Source: Novosphingobium lentum NBRC 107847
Lineage (GTDB): Bacteria; Pseudomonadota; Alphaproteobacteria; Sphingomonadales; Sphingomonadaceae
Assembly (NCBI RefSeq): GCF_001590965.1
Contig: NZ_BCTW01000006.1
Span: forward strand, 1-64,000
Direction of reading: 5' to 3'
DNA length: 64,000 nucleotides
Each line of letters starts with the position of its first letter. The stretch's first letter is position 1. Positions 24,294 to 35,490 of this stretch are shown here, in pieces. The notes below the pieces were generated by a model, which worked only from the letters and a program-made list of their open reading frames with translations, made no database searches and was not told the DNA's origin. Position numbers and translations under genes: made by a program.

Positions 24294-24309
24294 AACAAGT
24301 GCACTTGTT
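24294..24309. promoter_or_regulatory. 16-bp perfect palindrome, probable TetR operator
   Basis: AACAAGTGCACTTGTT is a perfect inverted repeat in the 199-bp divergent gap between the TonB receptor and the TetR-family gene. TetR-type regulators bind such 14-20-bp palindromes, often repressing both directions. The AT-rich stretch next to it (24255-24293) could hold the receptor promoter. Confidence 0.7.
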
Positions 24310-24401
24310 TGCCGGGCGGAACGGTCGCACAGCATCGGGCAGCGACGCTGCCAAACAAGGCGGAACGGGGACCATCCGCCTTTCCAACTCAGGGAATTAT
24401 C

Positions 24402-25088
24402 GTGCCGGGAAGGACGATCGACACAGCGGCCGGCGGGGCGAAGGAAGCGCGACCGGCAAAGCGCAAGACCGGCCGCCCGACCCGCGACCAGGCATCGCGA
24501 CTGACCGAAACGATCCTGCATGTCGCCATGGAACTGTTTCTGAAAAAGGGCTATTCGGCGACTTCGGTCGAGGCGATCGTGGAACGCGCGCACATATCCA
24601 AAGCGACATTCTACAGCCGTTTCCCTTCGAAGTCTGAGGTACTCGAAGCAGCGATCGACGCGTTGACCAGCCGGTTTGCGCCGATCAACAGCTTGGCCGA
24701 AGACGACGATCGACCGTTCGCCGAGCGGCTCTACGCGATCGGCGCGCTGTTGATGGACACGGCGCAATTGCCCGAAGGCATCGCGCTTGAACGCTTGACA
24801 ATGGCCGAGTCAGCCCGCTTTCCCAGGCTAGCGCAAGCCGTGCACGAGCACGGCACCCGGCATGTAGAGGATTCGCTCGTCCGGTTTTTCGAGGACGCCC
24901 ACTGCAAGGGCGAAATTGGCAAGGCCGATTTTCAACTCCTGGCCGAGCATTACACCGACACGATCCTGATGTTCAGCCGCAGAACCGCTCATGGCATTGG
25001 CTCCCGAGCGCTCGAGGGCGACCGCCATATGCGTCTTCGAGCTATTACAGTGATGCTGTGTAAATCATTGAAAAGTGATGTGGTGTGA
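24402..25088 (+). CDS. TetR/AcrR family transcriptional regulator
   Basis: A 228-aa regulator from a GTG start at 24402, with AGGGA upstream. The N-terminal DNA-binding domain spans about residues 35-82 (LTETILHVAMELFLKKGYSA, then IVERAHISKATFYSRFPSK). An all-helical C-terminal ligand domain follows. It is divergent from the TonB receptor operon, with a perfect palindrome between them. It probably represses that operon until a substrate or its metabolite binds. Confidence 0.85.
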   Translation: MPGRTIDTAAGGAKEARPAKRKTGRPTRDQASRLTETILHVAMELFLKKGYSATSVEAIVERAHISKATFYSRFPSKSEVLEAAIDALTSRFAPINSLAEDDDRPFAERLYAIGALLMDTAQLPEGIALERLTMAESARFPRLAQAVHEHGTRHVEDSLVRFFEDAHCKGEIGKADFQLLAEHYTDTILMFSRRTAHGIGSRALEGDRHMRLRAITVMLCKSLKSDVV

Positions 25089-27587
<2,499 letters not shown>

Positions 27588-27620
27588 CTTTTTGTTCAAT
27601 CCGCTTGGTAAAAACCGTCC

Positions 27621-27701
27621 GTCCTGAGCTTGTCGAAGGACTGCACTTCGCTTTTGCCGCGCGAGGAAACAGAAAAAGCAATCCTTCGACAAGCTCAGGA
27701 T
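27621..27701. repeat. Inverted repeat pair of the CCTGAGCTTGTCGAAGG family
   Basis: Arms at 27621-27644 and 27678-27701 are nearly perfect inverted copies (TCCTGAGCTTGTCGAAGGA core), separated by 33 bp. Single degenerate copies occur at 37106-37125 and 37973-37990. The arrangement fits a REP-type palindromic element in the 3' region of two convergent genes, where it could also act as a transcript-stabilising hairpin. Confidence 0.75.
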
Positions 27702-27746
27702 GAGCGGGATTGGGGATAGCGAATCCGCCGCTCCTCACCCTCACCC

Positions 27747-28157
27747 TCACCCCAAGATCTTGAATACCAGCCCCATCGCCAGATACGCCACCATCCAGAA
27801 CCCCGCGTCGATCAGCGCCAGCCGCGTGCTGATGCGCTGGTGGGTGTAACTGATCCACAGCGCGGGGATCACGAACGCGCCGGCCAGCCCGCCCGCCATC
27901 ATGAAGTACAGCCACGGCTTCACTGCCAGCGTCGCCGGGCCGACGCGCGCGAACATGTGGCCCATCATCGTCGCGGTGACGAGCAGCAGCACGCCGGTGA
28001 GCGCCCATGTGCGGGCGGGCGAGGTGCGCGCGCCCAGTCCGCCGGGGCCGACTTCGGCCAGCTTGGCGCGGCCGAACAGCGGGCCGTACCACAGCGCCGA
28101 TACCGCCATCGCCGCCAACGTCGCCGCCAACACGGCCAACCAGTTCACCGGACCCAT
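27747..28157 (-). CDS. DUF1761 family membrane protein
   Basis: A 136-aa inner membrane protein with four predicted helices. It begins NWLAVLAATLAAMAVSALWYGP, the characteristic DUF1761 opening, and ends FWMVAYLAMGLVFKILG. Its function is unknown. It converges with the NlpD-like gene and diverges from rimO (76-bp gap). It appears complete. Confidence 0.85.
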   Translation of the reverse strand: MGPVNWLAVLAATLAAMAVSALWYGPLFGRAKLAEVGPGGLGARTSPARTWALTGVLLLVTATMMGHMFARVGPATLAVKPWLYFMMAGGLAGAFVIPALWISYTHQRISTRLALIDAGFWMVAYLAMGLVFKILG

Positions 28158-28232
28158 TTATTATGCCTTTCGCGCCCCCGGATGTCGTCGCTGTAGCGCG
28201 TCGGGCGCGCGAGGTGTAGGGGGCGGCGCACG

Positions 28233-29615
28233 ATGGCACTTGAAATACCTTCCTCCCCGCGCGTCGGCATGGTCAGCCTGGGCTGCCCCAAGGCACTGGT
28301 CGATTCCGAACGCATCCTCACCCGGCTGCGTGCCGATGGCTATGCGATGTCGCCCGACTATGCCGGCGCCGACGTCGTGCTGGTCAACACCTGCGGCTTT
28401 CTCGACAGCGCCAAGGAGGAAAGCCTGGCCGCGATCGGCGAGGCGATTGCCGAAAACGGCCGGGTGATCGTCACCGGCTGCTTGGGCAACGAAGCCGACG
28501 TGATCCGGGCGCGATTTCCGTCGGTACTCGCGGTGACCGGCGCGCACCAGTACGAGGACGTGGTCAACGCAGTGCACGAGGCCGCGCCGCCATCGCAGGG
28601 CCCGTACATCGACCTGATCCCGCAGCCGTCCGACATCGACATCAAGCTGACCCCGCGCCATTACAGCTACCTCAAGATTTCCGAAGGCTGCAACCACGCC
28701 TGCGCGTTTTGCATCATCCCCTCGCTACGCGGCAAGCTGGTCAGCCGGCGGATCGACGCGGTGCTGCGCGAAGCGGAAAAGCTGGTCGCGGCGGGCACGC
28801 GCGAACTGCTGGTGATCAGCCAGGATACTTCGGCCTACGGCGTCGACGTGCGGCACGAGGAGCGTCAGTGGAAGGGTCGCGCCGTGCGCACTCACATGAC
28901 CGACCTGGCGCGCGAACTGGGCCGGTTGCGCACGCCGGATGGCGAGGCGCCGTGGGTGCGGCTGCACTACGTCTATCCCTACCCCCACGTCGATGCGGTG
29001 ATCCCGCTGATGGCCGAAGGGCTGCTGACGCCCTATCTCGACATCCCGTTCCAGCACGCCAGCCCGAAAGTGCTGAAGGCGATGAAGCGCCCGGCGAACG
29101 AGGCCAAAGTGCTCGACCGGCTGCGGTCATGGCGCGAGATTTGCCCCGATATCGCGGTGCGATCGAGCTTCGTGGTCGGCTTTCCGGGTGAGACCGACGC
29201 CGATTTCCAGTACCTACTCGACTGGCTCGATGAAGCGCAGCTCGATCGGGTCGGCGCGTTCCGGTTCGAGCCGGTGGCGGGCGCTGCCGCCAACGACCTG
29301 CCCGATGCGGTGCCCGAGGCGGTCAAGGAAGAACGCTACGCCCGGATCATGGAAAAGACCGCCGCGATCAGCGCGGCCAAGCTCGCCGCCAAGGTCGGCC
29401 GCGTGCTGCCGGTGATCGTCGACGAAGTGGGCGAGCCCGACGAGGACGGCGACATCGGCGCGACCGCGCGATCGCAAGCCGATGCGCCCGAGATCGACGG
29501 CAACGTGTTCCTGCGCAACGTGCCAGCGGGCCTTGCGCCGGGCGACATCGTCGATGTGCTGGTCGAGGATGCCGACGCGCACGACCTGTTCGGGGTTATT
29601 GTCGACAACGGCTGA
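28233..29615 (+). CDS. rimO: Ribosomal protein S12 methylthiotransferase
   Basis: A radical-SAM methylthiotransferase of 460 aa that modifies an Asp of ribosomal protein S12. It has an N-terminal UPF0004 domain ([13 protein letters not shown]; cysteines binding the second 4Fe-4S cluster in SLGC, NTCG and TGCL). The radical-SAM CxxxCxxC motif is in [13 protein letters not shown] (about residues 149-161), and a C-terminal TRAM domain follows. The length matches the family. Stand-alone backbone gene. Confidence 0.97.
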   Translation: MALEIPSSPRVGMVSLGCPKALVDSERILTRLRADGYAMSPDYAGADVVLVNTCGFLDSAKEESLAAIGEAIAENGRVIVTGCLGNEADVIRARFPSVLAVTGAHQYEDVVNAVHEAAPPSQGPYIDLIPQPSDIDIKLTPRHYSYLKISEGCNHACAFCIIPSLRGKLVSRRIDAVLREAEKLVAAGTRELLVISQDTSAYGVDVRHEERQWKGRAVRTHMTDLARELGRLRTPDGEAPWVRLHYVYPYPHVDAVIPLMAEGLLTPYLDIPFQHASPKVLKAMKRPANEAKVLDRLRSWREICPDIAVRSSFVVGFPGETDADFQYLLDWLDEAQLDRVGAFRFEPVAGAAANDLPDAVPEAVKEERYARIMEKTAAISAAKLAAKVGRVLPVIVDEVGEPDEDGDIGATARSQADAPEIDGNVFLRNVPAGLAPGDIVDVLVEDADAHDLFGVIVDNG

Positions 29616-29654
29616 GGCGGTCAGCCCGGCCAGCGCCGGACCGACCTGCCCCGA

Positions 29655-29888
29655 TCAGTGATGCTGCGCTGCGGCCTGCTGCTGCGCAGCTTTGGCGGCT
29701 TTGTGCTTGTAATAGTAATGGCCGCCCGCGCAGCCCGCCATTGCGCCGGCGATGGCGTGGTGGTGGGCATAATGTCCGGCAACACCGCCAGCAATTGCGC
29801 CACGGATGCAGCCTTTGGCCTCGGCAGCGGACGGCGCGGCGCCCAGCGCCAGCGTTGCGACAAGGGCAAGAACCAGCTTCGTGTTCAT
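29655..29888 (-). CDS. Small secreted glycine-rich, His-rich protein
   Basis: A 77-aa protein with a signal peptide (1-24, AAPSAAEA-K), a short Gly/Ala zipper-like segment (GAIAGGVAGHYAHHHAIAGA) and a Lys/Gln/His-rich tail ending AAQHH. Such proteins are common in sphingomonads, with no established role; the histidines could bind metal. It is convergent with rimO. The start has an upstream GGAGTCG-like site. Confidence 0.65.
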   Translation of the reverse strand: MNTKLVLALVATLALGAAPSAAEAKGCIRGAIAGGVAGHYAHHHAIAGAMAGCAGGHYYYKHKAAKAAQQQAAAQHH

Positions 29889-30010
29889 AGATCGACTCCG
29901 TGCGGACCCTCCCGCCTCGGGCTGAATCTAGGAAGCCCGTGGTCGCACCGCCAATGACGTTTCGGTAATGTTGCCAAACGCTTGTGGCACGGATACTGCG
30001 CCAGCGCGGC

Positions 30011-32707
30011 CTATTTCGTGAGCATCGTCCACACCCCGTCCCAGTCGGCGGGCGGCGGGGCGGCGGCGTAGGCGCGGCTGCGGCCGAGGTAGATCTCGCT
30101 CGGCGTGTCGCGCGGATCGATCGCCAACGCGGCTTCGAACGCGGTGACCGCGCGCGCCCAGTCCTGCGCGCGGTAGGCGGCGAACCCGGCGGTGTAGCGA
30201 TCGAGCAGCACCTCCAGCCCCGGTTCGCCGGTGCGCCACCCCAGCGCCTCGAACACCGAGACCGGGTTGTCCTTGCCTTTCACCCGCACGCGATCGATCT
30301 CGCGCAGCAGCGTGGGCGACTTCAGCCGCTTGACCGTGGTCTCGCCGATCAGGATCTTGGTGCCGAACGCCTTGTTCGCGCCCTCCAGCCGCGAGGCGAG
30401 GTTCACGCTGTCGCCGATCACGGTGTATTCCATGCGCCGGATCGAGCCGATGTTGCCCACGATCACATCGCCCGTGGCGATGCCCACGCCGATGTCGAGC
30501 GCGGGCAGCGTCGATCCGGCGCGGCGCTGGTTCAGCTCGGCCAGTCGCAGCATCATCGCGTTGGCCACGGCAATGGCATTGTCGGCATCGCGATCGGTCG
30601 GGAACGGCGCGCCGAACAGCGCCATGATCGCATCGCCGATATACTTGTCGAGGATGCCGCCGTGATCGAAGATTACATCGACCATCTCGGTGAAATAGCC
30701 GTTGAGCAGTTGCACCGTCTCGCGCGCGCCCAGCGCTTCGGAAATGGTGGTGAACCCGCGCACGTCGGAGAACAGCACCGACACTTCCTGGTCCTTGCCG
30801 ACCAGTTCGATCTCGCCCGCCTCGAGCAGCTGGTCGGCCACTTCCTTGGACATGTAGCGCGCCATGGTGGCGCGCACGCGGCGTTCCTCGGTCACGTCCT
30901 CGATCACCACCATCGAGCCGATGCGCTGATCGGCGGCGTCGATCAGCGGGGTGACGGTGAGGTTGACGGTCGCCTTGCGCCCGTCGCGAAAGCGCATTTC
31001 GGCATCCACCGCGAGGCTGCGCTCGCCGGTTTCAGCGGTGCGGCGCACGGCGGTGACGATCCACTCGTTCTCGCCCGCGATCTGCGTGGCGCTGCGCCCC
31101 ACCAGCCGCTCGCGCGCATAACCCAGCAGTTCGGTGCCGGGATCGTTGACCGTGACCAGCCTTTCCTCGCTGTCGAGCGTGATGATCGCATTCGACGTGC
31201 TCTTGAGGATGCTGTCGTTGTAGTTCTTCATGCTCAGCACGTCGTCGAACAGCCGCGCATTCTCGAGGCTGACGGCGACTTGCGCGGCGAATGCGCGCAA
31301 CCGCGCCTCGTCCTTGGCGGTGAAATCGCCCTCGCGCTTGTTGAGCACCTGCGTCACGCCGATGCGCCCGCCGGCCTTGTTGGCGATCGGCGCGCACAGG
31401 ATGTTGCGCGTGCGGAAACCGGTGCGCGTGTCCACCGCCTGGTCGAAGCGTGGATCGGCGTAAGGATCGGCGATGCTTTCCAGCACGCCCGAGCTGAACA
31501 CCGCGCCGGCGATCCCCTGCCCGGCAGGAATGCGGATCTCGCGCAGTTCAAGCCCCGCCGCGAAGACCGAGACGAGTTCGTTGGTGCGCGGATCGTGGAT
31601 GAACAGCGTCGAGCGTTCGGCGCCGAGCAGTTCGGCGGTCGCGGTCATGATCCGCGCGATCAGCACATCGAGCTGCAGTTCGCCCGCCAGATCCTGACTG
31701 ACCGACAGGATCTTCTGCTCCTCGCGCAGCGAATCCACCATCAGCCCGAACCCGCGGAACAGCTGCGCGTATTCGTCGGTGCTGATCACATCGAGATGGG
31801 CATCGTCCAGCCGGCCTTTCTCGACCATGCCCATCGCGTTGAGCATCCGGGCGGCGGATCGCGACACTTCGCTTGCGGTCAGCAGCGCCATCGCGAACGA
31901 TCCCAGCACGCAGACCATCACCACGCCCGCGATCCACAAGTAGAACGGCAGCAACTGCGCGGACGAGGGATGCAGCCCGTTGACCACGAACAGCCGGTCG
32001 ATCTTGAACACGACCGACACCGCAAAGAACGTCAACGGCAGCGAGGCGACCGCGACCGCAAGGTAGAGCAGCTTTTCCTTGAGCCGGATCGCGATCAGCT
32101 GGCCATGGCATTCGGCCGGCAGCGGCCCGCCCAGCGCGCGGCCCAGCCGCTTGATCGCGCCCTCGATGTCGCGGCTGACCGCGAAGTATTCGAAGATCGC
32201 GTGCGTCGGCGAGGCGAACAGCATCGCTGCGCCGCCGAACGCCACGATCTGCCAGGTGGCGAACATCAACCCGAAATGGTTGGCGATCAGCATCGCGCCG
32301 CTCACCACCAGCGTCGCCAGCGGCCCGTGCAGGAACGTGACCCGCATGAACGCGAAAAACGGCAGGTTGAGCGCGCGCGTGATCCCGGTGGTCAGCACCG
32401 CGCGATCGGGCATGGTTCCGGCGTCGAGCAGTTTCAGGGCGTCGGTCACCGGGCGCAAGTGGTGACGGATGACCAGGATATCGGCGGTAACGTAGATCGC
32501 GAAGCCGACCGGCACGAACCGGAACAGGTTGACCCATTGCCAGGTCTGGAATTCCAGCCCGGTGGCGATCAGCGGCAGCAGGATGGCAATGGCGGCCAGG
32601 CTGGCCATCACATAGATCCGCGTCATCCGGCGGAACAGCGCGCGCGCGGACCGTTGCCCGGGTGGGCCCAGTTCGCGTTCGGGTTCTATGCGCGGGGCAT
32701 GCAGCAC
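30011..32707 (-). CDS. Membrane adenylate/guanylate cyclase with HAMP, GAF and PAS
   Basis: An 898-aa class III nucleotide cyclase. The N-terminal 300 residues hold about six membrane helices and a HAMP-like linker. A GAF domain (SRSTLFIHDP, then ILCAPIANKAGGRIGV) and a PAS domain (SNAIITLDSEERLVTVN) follow. The cyclase domain has metal-binding Asp residues in LFSDVRGFTT and DKYIGDAIMALFG, plus GDSVNLASRLE, all intact. A TPR-like tail ends the protein. The GTG at 32707 with GGAG upstream is preferred over ATG 32755 or 32626. It probably makes cAMP in response to a signal sensed by GAF/PAS. Confidence 0.9.
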   Translation of the reverse strand: MLHAPRIEPERELGPPGQRSARALFRRMTRIYVMASLAAIAILLPLIATGLEFQTWQWVNLFRFVPVGFAIYVTADILVIRHHLRPVTDALKLLDAGTMPDRAVLTTGITRALNLPFFAFMRVTFLHGPLATLVVSGAMLIANHFGLMFATWQIVAFGGAAMLFASPTHAIFEYFAVSRDIEGAIKRLGRALGGPLPAECHGQLIAIRLKEKLLYLAVAVASLPLTFFAVSVVFKIDRLFVVNGLHPSSAQLLPFYLWIAGVVMVCVLGSFAMALLTASEVSRSAARMLNAMGMVEKGRLDDAHLDVISTDEYAQLFRGFGLMVDSLREEQKILSVSQDLAGELQLDVLIARIMTATAELLGAERSTLFIHDPRTNELVSVFAAGLELREIRIPAGQGIAGAVFSSGVLESIADPYADPRFDQAVDTRTGFRTRNILCAPIANKAGGRIGVTQVLNKREGDFTAKDEARLRAFAAQVAVSLENARLFDDVLSMKNYNDSILKSTSNAIITLDSEERLVTVNDPGTELLGYARERLVGRSATQIAGENEWIVTAVRRTAETGERSLAVDAEMRFRDGRKATVNLTVTPLIDAADQRIGSMVVIEDVTEERRVRATMARYMSKEVADQLLEAGEIELVGKDQEVSVLFSDVRGFTTISEALGARETVQLLNGYFTEMVDVIFDHGGILDKYIGDAIMALFGAPFPTDRDADNAIAVANAMMLRLAELNQRRAGSTLPALDIGVGIATGDVIVGNIGSIRRMEYTVIGDSVNLASRLEGANKAFGTKILIGETTVKRLKSPTLLREIDRVRVKGKDNPVSVFEALGWRTGEPGLEVLLDRYTAGFAAYRAQDWARAVTAFEAALAIDPRDTPSEIYLGRSRAYAAAPPPADWDGVWTMLTK

Positions 32708-32786
32708 GGAATCTCCGCGTTGAGGAAAGTGCCGACCCGATCTGCGACAGACCACGGATCGCGGCCCTGCGCAAGGCGCGGCGCGA

Positions 32787-33761
32787 TCATGCGCGGTTCA
32801 CGCCTTCCGCTGCGTCCGCCCCGTCGCCCACGCCCGCGCGCATCGACAGGCGCAGGCCGCTGGCATCCATCGGTCGCACGAACACGCGCGCCACGATCGG
32901 ATAGCTGAGCGCCACCTGGCGTTCGATGTCGGCGACGATGCCCTCCACGTCGCGCGCGCTGATCGCGTCATCGAAATCGGCGCTGATGATCACCGTGACC
33001 ATTTCGGGCGCGGAATGGAGCGTAAGCACTTCGTGCACCGCAACCACGCCGCGATGCCCCTCGGCACAGCGGCGGATCGCGGCGACCAGCTTGGGATCGG
33101 CGCTTTCGCCGATCAGCAGGCTTTTGGCTTCGTACAGCAGCAGCACCGCCAGCACGCCCAGCACCAGCCCGATCAGCACCGAGGCCAGCCCATCCCACAC
33201 CGGGTTGCCGGTCAACAGGCTCAGCGCCAGCCCCAGCGCCGCCAGCCCCAGCCCAACCAGCGCGCCGGCGTTCTCCAGCAGCAGGATGATCGTCGGCGCG
33301 TCCTTGGAAAACTGGATCGCCTGAAGCCACGACCGCCCCTCGCGCGCGGCGTCAAAGTCCTGCTTGGCCGCCAGCGTGGAATAGCCTTCCAGCACCGCCG
33401 CGATGCCCAGCACCACGAACGCCACCGCGGGCGAGACCGCCGGTTCGGGGTGCAGCATGTGCAGCACGCCTTCATACACCGAAACGCCCGCGCCGAGCGA
33501 AAACACCAGGATCGCGACGACGAAGCTCCAGAAATACAGCTCGCGTCCGTAACCGAACGGATGCTTCTCGTTGGCCGGCTTTTCCGCGCGCTTGCGACCA
33601 TACAGCAGCAGCACCTGGTTGGTTGAATCGACAAGGGAGTGCACCCCCTCGGTCAGCATCGCCGACGATCCGGTGAACGCCGCTGCGGCAAACTTGGCCA
33701 CGGCAATCCCCACGTTCGCGCCCAGCGCAATCAGGATCGTCCGTGTCGAGCCGCTAGCCAT
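32787..33761 (-). CDS. Cation diffusion facilitator (CDF) transporter
   Basis: A 324-aa inner membrane metal efflux protein with six helices. The metal site is visible in helix II (MLTEGVHSLVDSTNQ) and helix V (LLENAGALVGLGLA, a SLC30A9/FieF-like variant), and a C-terminal cytoplasmic ferredoxin-like domain follows (VVAVHEVLTLHSAPEMVTVIIS). Substrate is probably Zn, Mn or Fe. The gene is 79 bp upstream of the cyclase gene and in the same direction, so they may share a transcript. Confidence 0.88.
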   Translation of the reverse strand: MASGSTRTILIALGANVGIAVAKFAAAAFTGSSAMLTEGVHSLVDSTNQVLLLYGRKRAEKPANEKHPFGYGRELYFWSFVVAILVFSLGAGVSVYEGVLHMLHPEPAVSPAVAFVVLGIAAVLEGYSTLAAKQDFDAAREGRSWLQAIQFSKDAPTIILLLENAGALVGLGLAALGLALSLLTGNPVWDGLASVLIGLVLGVLAVLLLYEAKSLLIGESADPKLVAAIRRCAEGHRGVVAVHEVLTLHSAPEMVTVIISADFDDAISARDVEGIVADIERQVALSYPIVARVFVRPMDASGLRLSMRAGVGDGADAAEGVNRA

Positions 33762-34014
33762 CCCTGTCCTTTCGCGTGGCCCCTTGCCCCGTGTAGTCCC
33801 CGTACCCCGAACTGCCCAACGCGCAAAGCGGCGCCTTGGCCATGGCAGCGGCGATTTTGTCAGCAGCGGCCGCTACGTCCCGTCTTGCCGTCTTCCCGAA
33901 AGCCGGCGGAGGTCGTGCCCGTCGCTTCCTACCCGAAATCGCCAGAGCTCATACCGAATTGCCGTGGGTTTCCTTGATATCCCGCCAATTTCGAGCAGCC
34001 ACGCGATTCCTTCA

Positions 34015-34039
34015 GGAATATTTTCGAATTACAGGCGTT
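34015..34039 (+). promoter_or_regulatory. EcfG-like general stress promoter
   Basis: GGAAT (34015-34019), 16 bp, then CGTT (34036-34039). The alphaproteobacterial EcfG consensus is GGAAC-N16/17-CGTT, so only one base differs and the spacing is exact. It lies about 40 bp upstream of the small gene at 34077. Confidence 0.55.
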
Positions 34040-34076
34040 CTCTGCCCAGAACAAAAAACGCGGGGAAGCACCAACG

Positions 34077-34370
34077 ATGAAAGAACGCGCACAGATTGTC
34101 GCCTGGCTGCGTCAGGCCATTGCACCGGCCGATCAACCCGATCGCCTGGCTGCGGTCATGCACTACGTCGCGCTGGCGATCGAGCGGGGCGACCATGCCC
34201 TGCCGCCAGAAGACAGCGAACCGGCTGCGCCCGCAAACGAGTGGCCGACCAGTAGCAACGTGGTGCCCTTCCCGGCCCGCCGTCGCCACGCGCATTCGAC
34301 CAGCCCGGTGCCACCTGCCCTCGTGCAGCCACTGACGCCCATACAGGCTACAACCACCCGATCGACTTGA
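34077..34370 (+). CDS. Small hypothetical protein (paralog of 38644-38871)
   Basis: A 97-aa soluble protein. The N-terminal half (KERAQIVAWLRQA, then RLAAVMHYVALAIERGDHA) matches the minus-strand protein at 38644-38871 ([30 protein letters not shown]), so the two are paralogs. The C-terminal half is Pro/Thr-rich and variable. A GGGGAA ribosome site and an EcfG-like promoter lie upstream, suggesting stress induction. The last 23 bp overlap the corA 3' end on the other strand. No known domain. Confidence 0.7.
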   Translation: MKERAQIVAWLRQAIAPADQPDRLAAVMHYVALAIERGDHALPPEDSEPAAPANEWPTSSNVVPFPARRRHAHSTSPVPPALVQPLTPIQATTTRST

Positions 34371-35322
34371 ACCGCACCCACAGCCCGCCGCACACGCACA
34401 CGATCAGGCCCCATACGAAGTAATAGCCGTAGTGCCAGTGCAGTTCGGGCAGGTAATCGAAGTTCATGCCATAGATCCCCGCGATCGCGGTGGGCACGGC
34501 GAGGATTGCGGCCCAGGCCGCCAGCTGCCGGGTCATTTCGCCCTGACGATGCTGTTCCAGCAGGCTGGCGGTTTCAACCACGGTGGCCAGCGTTTCCTTT
34601 AGCCCGTCCATCCGGGCGATCACGCGGCGGACGTGGTCGAGCACGTCGCGGAACCACAGCCGCGCGGCGGGGTCGATCGCGGGCAGGTCGGTCGTGACCA
34701 GACGCTCGCACATTTCCTGCATCGGGCCGATGATCCGTTCGAACCGGCGCAGCTGGCGGCGCAGTCGGAACAGGCGGCGGATGGTGACCTGTTCGGGGAA
34801 CACGTCGATCGCGCCTTCCTCCATCTCGATCGCCACTTCCTCCAGCTTGTCCATGATCGGCAGGTAGCCGTCGACCACGAAATCGAGCACCGCATGGAGC
34901 ACGTAGTCGGGCCCTTCGGCCAGCCGTTCGGCATTGGCTTCCAGCTCGCGGCGCAGTTCGTGGTGCGCGCGCGTGCTGCCGAAGCGGACGGTGACGACGA
35001 AATCGGCGCCGAGGAAGATCGCGGTCTGACCATAGCCGATGACCTCTTCCTCCTCCAGCGCGGCGGTGCGCGCGACGACGAACAGCTGCTTGCCGTACGC
35101 CTCAACCTTGGGCAGCTGGCGCGGGTTGAGCGCGTCTTCCACCGCCAGCGGGTGCAAATGGAACTGGCGGCGCACCACGTCCATTTCCTCCGCCGTGGGC
35201 TCGCACAGCCCGACCCAGTCGAACCCGTGCGGCGGCAGCGTGTCGCGCTCGTTCCCGTCCACGGGAATCGCGTGTTCGCTGGCGATGCCATGCAGGTAAC
35301 GGCGGGCGGCGATGATCGACAT
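34348..35322 (-). CDS. corA: CorA-type magnesium/cobalt transporter
   Basis: A 324-aa CorA-family divalent cation channel. It has a long N-terminal cytoplasmic funnel domain (about 1-260) and two C-terminal helices. The signature YGMNFDYLPEL, with the GMN motif, sits at the end of helix 1. The start at 35322 is chosen because the in-frame extension to 35409 lacks family similarity. It converges with the small stress-type gene and diverges from the monooxygenase gene. Confidence 0.93.
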   Translation of the reverse strand: MSIIAARRYLHGIASEHAIPVDGNERDTLPPHGFDWVGLCEPTAEEMDVVRRQFHLHPLAVEDALNPRQLPKVEAYGKQLFVVARTAALEEEEVIGYGQTAIFLGADFVVTVRFGSTRAHHELRRELEANAERLAEGPDYVLHAVLDFVVDGYLPIMDKLEEVAIEMEEGAIDVFPEQVTIRRLFRLRRQLRRFERIIGPMQEMCERLVTTDLPAIDPAARLWFRDVLDHVRRVIARMDGLKETLATVVETASLLEQHRQGEMTRQLAAWAAILAVPTAIAGIYGMNFDYLPELHWHYGYYFVWGLIVCVCGGLWVRFKSIGWL

Positions 35323-35490
35323 GGACAGCGTGTGGCAAACGCCGCCGATGGTTGCAACGGCGGATACGGCCAACGGGGGGCGGCGAATGGGGGGCAATCG
35401 GTCTGGCATTCGCGCGCGGACTGGCTTACACCCCTGTCAATAGACGACCGGGCCTGTCATTGGCAGACCGGGAACGGGCGGGAGAGACGG

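Noticed and set aside
29984..32908. 974-codon open frame on the plus strand
   Set aside because: It is antisense to the adenylate cyclase gene. Its translation is His/Arg/Gln-rich without any domain, as expected from the reverse of GC-rich coding DNA.
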